A DNA stretch of 13,332 nt from Acidobacteriaceae bacterium (GTDB lineage Bacteria > Acidobacteriota > Terriglobia > Terriglobales > Acidobacteriaceae): assembly GCA_003165855.1 (NCBI GenBank), contig PMXH01000562.1:6734-20065 (forward strand), in the 5' to 3' direction. The notes beneath the pieces were generated by a model. The model saw only the letters and a list, made by a program, of their open reading frames with translations. It had not been told where the DNA came from and did not search any database. Positions 1 through 6,400 of this stretch are shown here, piece by piece (position 1 is the stretch's first letter; every line of letters starts with the position of its first letter). A program made the position numbers and the translations under genes.

Positions 1-4
1 GAAT

Positions 5-373
5 ATGAATATGAAAGTGATGTTAGGAATTACCGTCCTCGCTCTCGCTATCATCGCGGGTTACCCGGTCGGCTCGACGGACTTGAGGAGTCGTCTACTG
101 GAAGACGACATCAACGATCTCGCTGCGCAGCTCGACACCCGGACCGGCCTCGGTACCTCAAAGTCCGATGACGATTACCGCAACGCCGTAGTTCGCAAAG
201 CGATGGAGCACGGGATCGATCTTCAGCCGAACCAGGTAACCGTGGAACGCAGCGTCTCAGAGCACGAATCCATCCTCTACCTCGCGGCCGACTACTCGGT
301 CCCAGTTAGCATGCTGGGTTTCTCTTTCAACCTCCACTTCAATCCTTCCAGCAGAAAAAGCCTCCTCTTTTAG
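5..373 (+). CDS. Small membrane-anchored or secreted protein of unknown function
   Basis: Encodes up to 122 residues. An N-terminal hydrophobic stretch (about residues 4-20, VMLGITVLALAIIAGYP) follows a single lysine and would act as a signal anchor or uncleaved signal peptide. The rest is a soluble, charged domain of about 100 residues that should lie outside the cytoplasmic membrane. It ends in alternating hydrophobic strands with the motif FNLHFNPSS. I do not recognise a catalytic motif. The overall shape (short anchor, a helix with repeated D/R, an 'HGIDLQPNQVTVERS' stretch, then beta strands) recalls small acidobacterial DUF4845-like proteins, but that is a weak impression. Two in-frame ATGs lie at 5 and 11; the upstream sequence is outside the window, so the ribosome binding site cannot be judged, and the gene could start further upstream. 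It may be the last gene of an operon running in from the left. Confidence 0.65.
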   Translation: MNMKVMLGITVLALAIIAGYPVGSTDLRSRLLEDDINDLAAQLDTRTGLGTSKSDDDYRNAVVRKAMEHGIDLQPNQVTVERSVSEHESILYLAADYSVPVSMLGFSFNLHFNPSSRKSLLF

Positions 374-376
374 GGA

Positions 377-388
377 ACCCGCGCGGGT
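377..388. repeat. 12-bp perfect palindrome just after the small CDS
   Basis: The sequence ACCCGCGCGGGT starts 4 bases after the stop codon of the first gene. It is GC-rich and self-complementary, so a weak hairpin near the transcript end is possible. There is no loop and no following T-run, so it is not a standard intrinsic terminator. I record it as an inverted repeat only. Confidence 0.3.
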
Positions 389-431
389 AGCCCATACAAG
401 CCTGGTTTTGGTAATGAGTCGCAGTCACCGT

Positions 432-551
432 ATGGCACTAGCTGTAGAACCGTTTCATCTGTCACGCTACGTTGACGAACAAGCTTTCCGCTACAGCCAT
501 CCCAAGGACGGCAACCGCAAGCTGACTGACGCTGACCGCTTCGCTGAGTGA
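432..551 (+). pseudogene. Remnant of IS1595/ISXO2-like transposase, C-terminal part
   Basis: One frame reads 39 codons from an ATG to a TGA and contains EPFHLSRYVDEQAFRYS followed by NRKLTDADRFAE. From memory this matches the C-terminal part of ISXO2-like (IS1595-family) DDE transposases, where a HL-RY-DEQAFR(Y/F)N stretch is followed by a DA(E/D)RF stretch and then a 'GKRLTY' ending. The usual NNR after FRY reads SHP here, and the reading ends before the 'GKRLTY' part. No catalytic domain precedes it: upstream codons in this frame do not continue the family. It therefore looks like a decayed fragment left after deletion. No terminal inverted repeat is apparent. The match is by recognition only. 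Confidence 0.5.
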
Positions 552-567
552 GTCGTAGCGTTAGAGC

Positions 568-3327
568 TTAGTTCTTCTTTAAAGGCTTATCTAATGAGGC
601 CTTCAGAGATGCGAATGCACGCTTCTGGTAAGGCTCTGCATCCTTGCGTGTGAACACCGGAGCTACGATCTGGAGAGAGGATCGAGCCGCATCATAGTCT
701 GCGCGGCGATAAGCTATTTCGCCTTGTGCCAGAGTTACGCCGGCACCCCAATCGGGATCGCCCGCGAGTTGTGCGACGGCCGGAACATCGATCTGCTGCA
801 AAAGCCTCGCCGCCTCGTCTAATTTACCCAAGCCCATCAGGCAGCTCGCCAAAGAATAGGCGGCGCCTCCAGTCAATCCAGCACGCGGTCCGAATGCTTT
901 CACGGACGACTCATAGGCTTGGCGCGCATTGGATTCGCCTTCCCGATAATGCCCGGCGCGGCATTGTGCAAGCGAACCATCGGCGAGCGTGCCCACCGCA
1001 AAAAAGGAAAGCGGACCCTGCTTACGCACGGCTATTTCGTGGATGGCCAAATCGTCGTGAATAGCATCATCCCAAAGCTCAAGGCTACCTTCCGACTGCG
1101 CCCGCGTCGTCAACAACTGCATAGTGAGTTCGTGATCGGGGCCCAGGCGGGACAAAAACTCTGGATAAACAGCGTTCGCTTCCTGAACCGCCTCAGCGTG
1201 CTTATTCTGAATCATGAAGGCTTGCGCCAGATTCAGGCGAACCCGTAACACGTTGGGACTGTCGGCACCCGCGACCCGCGTGAAGGCGGCAATGAGATCG
1301 CGAAAGGTCTGCTCCGCCTTGGCTCCTTCACCCATGCGGATGTAGGAAAATCCCAGCCTCTGTTTGAACGTCAGACGCGCACTTTCGTCGAACTCAGGTA
1401 GAAGGCTAGCCTGGTCGACCGCGGTCTGAAAGTTTTCTGCCGCGGACTTCGCATTGTTTTCGATGAGCGCGACCATGCCCTGCGCTGAGGCGAGCCAAAC
1501 CGGCAGATCAGGCCGCGGATGCTTCAATCTTGCCATCAGCGCTTTTTGTTGCTCGAGAATCGACTTGGCCAGCGGAAGCGAGTCCTTCTCGTAGCTGCGC
1601 GCCTCCAGTGTGCTGCGCTGCAACTCAACCACGATTGCGTCCTGTGAGAGCTCGCCATCCGCCTGCTTGAAAAGGGCAACCGCCCGGTCGTACTCCTGTC
1701 GGGCGTCGGAATAATCCGTTCGATTATCGAGAGCGCGGGCAATCGTTTGGTGCAGATGAGCCGCGATCAGAGGTTCGTCCTTGAATTTCCGGTCAATGCT
1801 GGGCGACGCCCCTTTAATCGCATCCATGAGAGACTCGCCGGTCTTGCCACTTACGAATGGATTGCTGCGCGCCAACAAATCTTCGGAGAGAAATCGGTTG
1901 ATGGAGTTAGCAATCGCGGTCTGGCGCTTGGCGTTATCGCGCTCGCGCGCGGCTCTGCGATAGAGCACCGAGCTGAGCGCAACTCCAGTCGCCAATGCGA
2001 TCACCGCAAACACAACCCACGGCCGGCGCGCGCGGGTTTCCGCTAGCTTACGCTCGGCGACCTGAGCCCGAAGTTTCGCGGCTTCTAGTTCGTTTCGCCG
2101 AATCCGGCGCTCTTCCCAGGTGAGCAGACGGTCCACCAGAACCGCGGCGCTATTGATCCGTTTTGCGGGATCGCCGCAGGCGGCATCCGCAATATCCTCG
2201 CGCAGCAATGGATCGTCAATTTCTGCTTCCCAGCCCGGCGCCAGAGGCTTCCGGAAATCGCCAACCGTCAACTGGTAGAGAATGACGCCAAGGGCATAAA
2301 CATCCGCTCCGGCACTGGGAGACTGGCCGGCCAAAACTTCTGGTGCCAAATACATCAAGGTTCCGGTCAAAGGCTGGGTGTCAAGGGAGGCAGTCTGAGT
2401 AAATCCCAGGTTCGTGATTCCTAATGCATGAAGCCGCGACGGATCGAACAAGGAAGCGCTGCCGAAATCGGCGAGCTTGATCTGCCAGCCCCCGGTGGTC
2501 TTTGGCACCACTAGAATGTTGGCCGGCTTCAGGTCTTTATGAAGCACTCCAATGTCGTGAGCAGCGGCAACTGCCTGAGCGACATCGATCAGCAATTGTA
2601 GGCGGGTGTTGTGAGGGATTTTGCCCAGACCTCCCTGTGCTTCCGCCCATTCCGCCAGGTTGGTTCCGGCGTACTCGCTTTCCAGGGAAAAAGGAGCAGT
2701 CTCGAAATTCCATTCCAGGATTCGAACAAACTCCGGCCGATCTCCTAGGGACTCCCGCAAGAATCGAGAGACAGTGATCTCTCGCTTCAGACCCTTCAAT
2801 CGCTGTCCGTCGGCCGCGAACTTAAAGACTCGCCGTTCGTGAGTTTTGGGATTCTCTCCGAGCCAGACTTCGCTGGATCCGGAAACGTCCATGGGTCGGG
2901 TGAGTCGCCATTGGTCCCGGCCGGGAACCGCGTCACCGGGCTTGAATCCAAGCTCGGGACCGAGGGCCGCCGCAACGGTCTTGCAATATACCGGAACGGC
3001 TAGCCGATAGCCAACCCGAGGAACGGTGACAATGACTGGATGTTCCTCATCTCCCATCGCCTTACGTAGTTTAGAAACGGCGGTCGCTAACGAACCCTCA
3101 ACCACCGTTACCTCTGGCCAGACAGACTCCAGTAATTCTTCCTTGGCCACAACCTCGCCAGCATGGAGAAGGAGCTGCAGCAGGATATCTAAGGGCTTCG
3201 TTTCAAGATCGAGTGGTCTGCCTTTGTGTCGCAGTTCCCGCGCGAGTTCATCGAATTCGTAGCCGGCGAAGCGCCAGAGGCGCCCGGAACTGTCTGCAAC
3301 TTCTTGCAGAGTCTGCTTATGATTCAT
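568..3327 (-). CDS. Membrane Ser/Thr protein kinase with N-terminal OmpR-type winged helix and C-terminal TPR region
   Basis: Numbering is from the ATG at 3327 (919 residues). Residues about 15-114 form a Trans_reg_C (OmpR/ToxR-type) winged helix: the recognition-helix area SLATAVSKLRKAMGD is followed by the wing VPRVGYRLAVP. Residues about 140-405 are a protein kinase: a degenerate glycine loop (SGSSEVWLGE), Lys169 in VFKF, Glu183 in helix C, HKDLKPAN with Asp265 and Asn270, DFG at 287-289 and APE at 328-330. The catalytic residues are present, so activity is likely. A charged helix (403-433) leads to one membrane span (about 436-456), then about 460 residues of divergent TPR-like helices. 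An alternative GTG start at 3339 abuts the purine-rich AAAGG; the ATG has AAAGGGTGG with 8 bases spacing and is preferred. It is divergent from the giant repeat protein. Probable role: a membrane-tethered sensor that both phosphorylates proteins and binds DNA (inference). Confidence 0.9.
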   Translation of the reverse strand: MNHKQTLQEVADSSGRLWRFAGYEFDELARELRHKGRPLDLETKPLDILLQLLLHAGEVVAKEELLESVWPEVTVVEGSLATAVSKLRKAMGDEEHPVIVTVPRVGYRLAVPVYCKTVAAALGPELGFKPGDAVPGRDQWRLTRPMDVSGSSEVWLGENPKTHERRVFKFAADGQRLKGLKREITVSRFLRESLGDRPEFVRILEWNFETAPFSLESEYAGTNLAEWAEAQGGLGKIPHNTRLQLLIDVAQAVAAAHDIGVLHKDLKPANILVVPKTTGGWQIKLADFGSASLFDPSRLHALGITNLGFTQTASLDTQPLTGTLMYLAPEVLAGQSPSAGADVYALGVILYQLTVGDFRKPLAPGWEAEIDDPLLREDIADAACGDPAKRINSAAVLVDRLLTWEERRIRRNELEAAKLRAQVAERKLAETRARRPWVVFAVIALATGVALSSVLYRRAARERDNAKRQTAIANSINRFLSEDLLARSNPFVSGKTGESLMDAIKGASPSIDRKFKDEPLIAAHLHQTIARALDNRTDYSDARQEYDRAVALFKQADGELSQDAIVVELQRSTLEARSYEKDSLPLAKSILEQQKALMARLKHPRPDLPVWLASAQGMVALIENNAKSAAENFQTAVDQASLLPEFDESARLTFKQRLGFSYIRMGEGAKAEQTFRDLIAAFTRVAGADSPNVLRVRLNLAQAFMIQNKHAEAVQEANAVYPEFLSRLGPDHELTMQLLTTRAQSEGSLELWDDAIHDDLAIHEIAVRKQGPLSFFAVGTLADGSLAQCRAGHYREGESNARQAYESSVKAFGPRAGLTGGAAYSLASCLMGLGKLDEAARLLQQIDVPAVAQLAGDPDWGAGVTLAQGEIAYRRADYDAARSSLQIVAPVFTRKDAEPYQKRAFASLKASLDKPLKKN

Positions 3328-3336
3328 AGGGTTAGC
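3328..3336 (-). promoter_or_regulatory. Spacer between ribosome binding site and chosen start of the kinase gene
   Basis: On the minus strand, AAAGGGTGG (complement of about 3336-3344) lies 8 bases before the ATG at 3327. The same purines overlap the in-frame GTG at 3339, leaving that codon with no room for a binding site. This is the reason for choosing the ATG. The family's winged helix begins only after residue 15, so either start leaves the domains intact. Confidence 0.4.
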
Positions 3337-3404
3337 CACCCTTTAGAATTCTTAATAAATTCGTGAGGACATTCAGCGGGGGATGCTGTAGAGTGCTCGT
3401 CCAA

Positions 3405-3421
3405 CGGCCACTGTGGGGCCG
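3405..3421. promoter_or_regulatory. Inverted repeat in the divergent intergenic region
   Basis: CGGCC and GGCCG (5-bp arms, 7-bp spacer) lie near the middle of the region between the divergent kinase and repeat-protein genes. A second, wider pair, GTGCTC at 3393-3398 and GAGCAC at 3449-3454, brackets it. Either could be an operator, for example for the winged helix of the neighbouring kinase, but arms this short can occur by chance. I see no convincing -10/-35 pair on either strand here. Confidence 0.2.
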
Positions 3422-3464
3422 AAACATTGTGCCACGAACTGATTAGCTGAGCACGCAAAATTTT

Positions 3465-3476
3465 CTCTCCGGAGAG
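3465..3476 (+). promoter_or_regulatory. Palindrome containing the ribosome binding site of the repeat protein gene
   Basis: CTCTCCGGAGAG is a perfect 12-bp palindrome whose right half is the Shine-Dalgarno sequence (GGAG at 3471-3474, 6 bases before the ATG at 3481). It directly follows AAAATTTT (3457-3464), also self-complementary. The left arm could pair with the binding site in the mRNA, or the site could bind a dimeric repressor. A zero-loop palindrome folds poorly within one strand, so translational control is uncertain. The Shine-Dalgarno assignment itself is firm and fixes the start of the gene. Confidence 0.45.
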
Positions 3477-3480
3477 TCCC

Positions 3481-6400
3481 ATGCGCACATCGACCTCTCG
3501 CCAAGCCGCACCTTGGATTACTGTCCTTTGCCTTCTTGCAATTCTTTGCAACTTTGCTGGTTTGGCCTCGGGGCAGGCTGCGGCAGGATCTAAACGCAAT
3601 CTTTCTCAGCAACCACTGTTTAGCCAGCCCACGGCACCCAGCATGGCATCGGCACGGAGGACGAAGCCTAACGCACCACCTCCCACTACCACTAACACCT
3701 GGACGGGCAGTGGCTCAAACACCGACTGGAGCAATGCCAGCAACTGGAGTAATGGCGCGATCACCAGCGGCGAGAACATCCTTATCAACTTGACGGCTGC
3801 CGCTACGAGCGTGGACACCAGCAGTATCCCTGCTATCGGCAGCCTCACCCTAAGCAATGCGGGCGACTCCGCGACGATTCTGAACAATATCGTCCTGACG
3901 GTCGGTGGAAACATAACCAACAACGGAAGCCTCAACCTCAGCTCCATCGGCAACGTCACAGAGTTGGTGTTGGGGGGCAATGTAACGCTGAGTGGCACAG
4001 GTACGGTAACGCTCTCCAACAACTCCCAGAACTACATCTTTGGCACGACTGCCTTAGACCAACTGACCAACCAGGAAACGATTCAAGGTGCGGGGCAGAT
4101 TGGCCATGGACAGATGGCGTTGGTGAACACTGGGACGATCAACGCTAACCAGTCGGCGGGGATGACGATCGACGCCAACGACGGATTCACTAACGCGGGA
4201 ACGGTGGAAGCGACGGCGGGGGCCACGTTGCTTTTGTCGAACACTGGGACGATCAACAATACGGGTGGAACGATTTCGGCCAACGCCAGTACGGTGCAGG
4301 TAAACAGCACAGTGGTGAGTGGGGGCAGTGTGACGGTGACGGGGGCAGGAACTCTGCAGCTAAACACCGGCACGATTCACAGCGGGAGCACGTTGACCAA
4401 TAGCTCCACGGGAACCATCGAGATCGAGTCTGGGACAAATGTGCTCGGCGGCACGATCAATAACTCGGCGGGCGGGACGTTCAAGATTGATAACAACGCA
4501 ACTCTGGACCTGGAGGGCGGAAGCTACTCTCAGTTGGGGACGCTCCAACTGAACTCATCGGGAAACGTCACCGAGTTGGTATTGGAAGGGAATGTCACCC
4601 TGAGTGGAGGTGCAGTAACGCTGTCCAATAATTCCCAAAACTACATCTTCGGGCAGGTCTCGACCGATACGCTGACCAATAAGGAGACGATTTCCGGAGC
4701 AGGTCAGATCGGAAACGGGCAGATTACGCTGGTGAACTCGGGCACGATCAACTCCAACCAGTCGGCAGGGATCACGATCCACGCAAACGGTGGGGTGACC
4801 AACACGGGGACGCTGGAAGCAACTTCGGGATCGACGCTGGCGCTATCCAGTTCAGGGAATATCAACAACGCCGGCGGCACGATCATAGCGAATACCGGTA
4901 CGGTGCAGGTCAACAGCTCGACGGTGAGCGCGGGAACCGTACAGCTGACCGGTGGGTCAACGCTGCAACTGAACACTGCGACGATTCACGGCGGCACGCT
5001 AACCAACAGTTCGACGGGCACGATCGAAGTGGCGTCGGGTGTGAATACGCTTGGTGGGACGATCAACAACTCGGCGGGCGGGACCTTCAAGATCGATAAC
5101 AACGCGATTTTGGACCTGGAGGGCGGAACGTACTCGCAGTTGGGGACCGTGCAACTCAACTCGTCGGGCAACGTCACCGAGTTGGTGTTGGACGGAAATG
5201 TAACGCTTAGCGGGGGCGCAGTTACGCTGTCCAACAATTCCCAAAACTACATCTTTGGACAAATCTCTTCCAATACCTTAACCAACGAGGAGACCATTTC
5301 GGGTGCCGGGCAGATTGGCCATGGGCAGATGACGCTGGTGAATTCGGGCACGATCAACTCCAATCAATCGTCGGGGATCACGATCCAAGCCAACGGTGGA
5401 GTGACGAACACGGGAACCCTGGAAGCGACCTCTGGGGCGACACTGGCGTTGAGCAGTACTGGGGTCGTCAACAACAATGGGGGAACGATCACCGCTAACA
5501 CCGGTACGTTGCAGGTGAACAGTTCAACGGTGAGCGGCGGAGCGATCACGCTGAATGGGGCATCTTTGTTGCAGTTGAATACCGGGGTCATTCACGGCGG
5601 GACGGTGACCAACAGTTCGACGGGCACGATTGAGATAGCGTCGGGCACGAATGCGCTGGGGGGAACGATCAACAACGCAGCGGGCGGCATATTGAAGATC
5701 GACAACAACGCAACTTTGGATTTGGAAGGCGGGACATACTCGCAACTGGGAGCGGTTCAGCTGAACTCATCGGGCAACGTTACCGAGTTGGTGTTGGACG
5801 GGGGTGTAACGTTGAGCGGCGGTACAGTAACGCTGTCCAATAATTCGCAGAACTATATTTTTGGGCAGATCTCGACCGACACTTTGAATAATCAGGAGAC
5901 AATTCAAGGCGCCGGGCAAATCGGCCATGGACAGATGACGCTCGTGAACTCGGGAACGATCAACTCCAACCAGTCGTCGGGGATCACAATCCAGGCCAAC
6001 GGCGGGGTCACCAATACGGGGGGGACGCTGGAAGCGACCTCCGGGGCCACTTTGGCACTGTCGAGCACAGGAGTGGTCAACAATGCCGGGGGCACGATTG
6101 CAGCCAACACCGGTACTCTCCAAGTCACGAATTCCACGGTGAACGGAGGGGCAATTACTCTGACCGGCGCGTCGTTGTTGCAATTGAATAGCGGGACGAT
6201 TCATGGCGGCAGCACAATCACCAACAGTTCGACGGGAACGATCGAAGTGGTGTCCGGCGCGAACGTGCTCGGGGGAACGATAAACAATTCGACGGGCGGC
6301 ATACTGAAGATCGATAACAACGCGACTTTGGATCTGGAGAATGGGACATACTCGCAATTGGGAGCGGTGCAATTGAACTCGTCGGGGAACTTTACCGAGC

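Noticed and set aside
919..1248. Plus-strand 109-codon open frame opposite the TPR part of the kinase
   Set aside because: It is an antisense shadow; the minus-strand reading has continuous TPR-like sequence.
3337..3339. GTG as start of the minus-strand kinase
   Set aside because: The purine-rich binding site directly abuts or overlaps this codon; the ATG at 3327 has normal spacing.
4083..6372. Many long minus-strand open frames across the repeat protein gene
   Set aside because: They recur with the tandem repeat period and have low-complexity P/V/A-rich or R-rich composition; they are mirror readings of the repeats, with no ribosome binding sites or family motifs.
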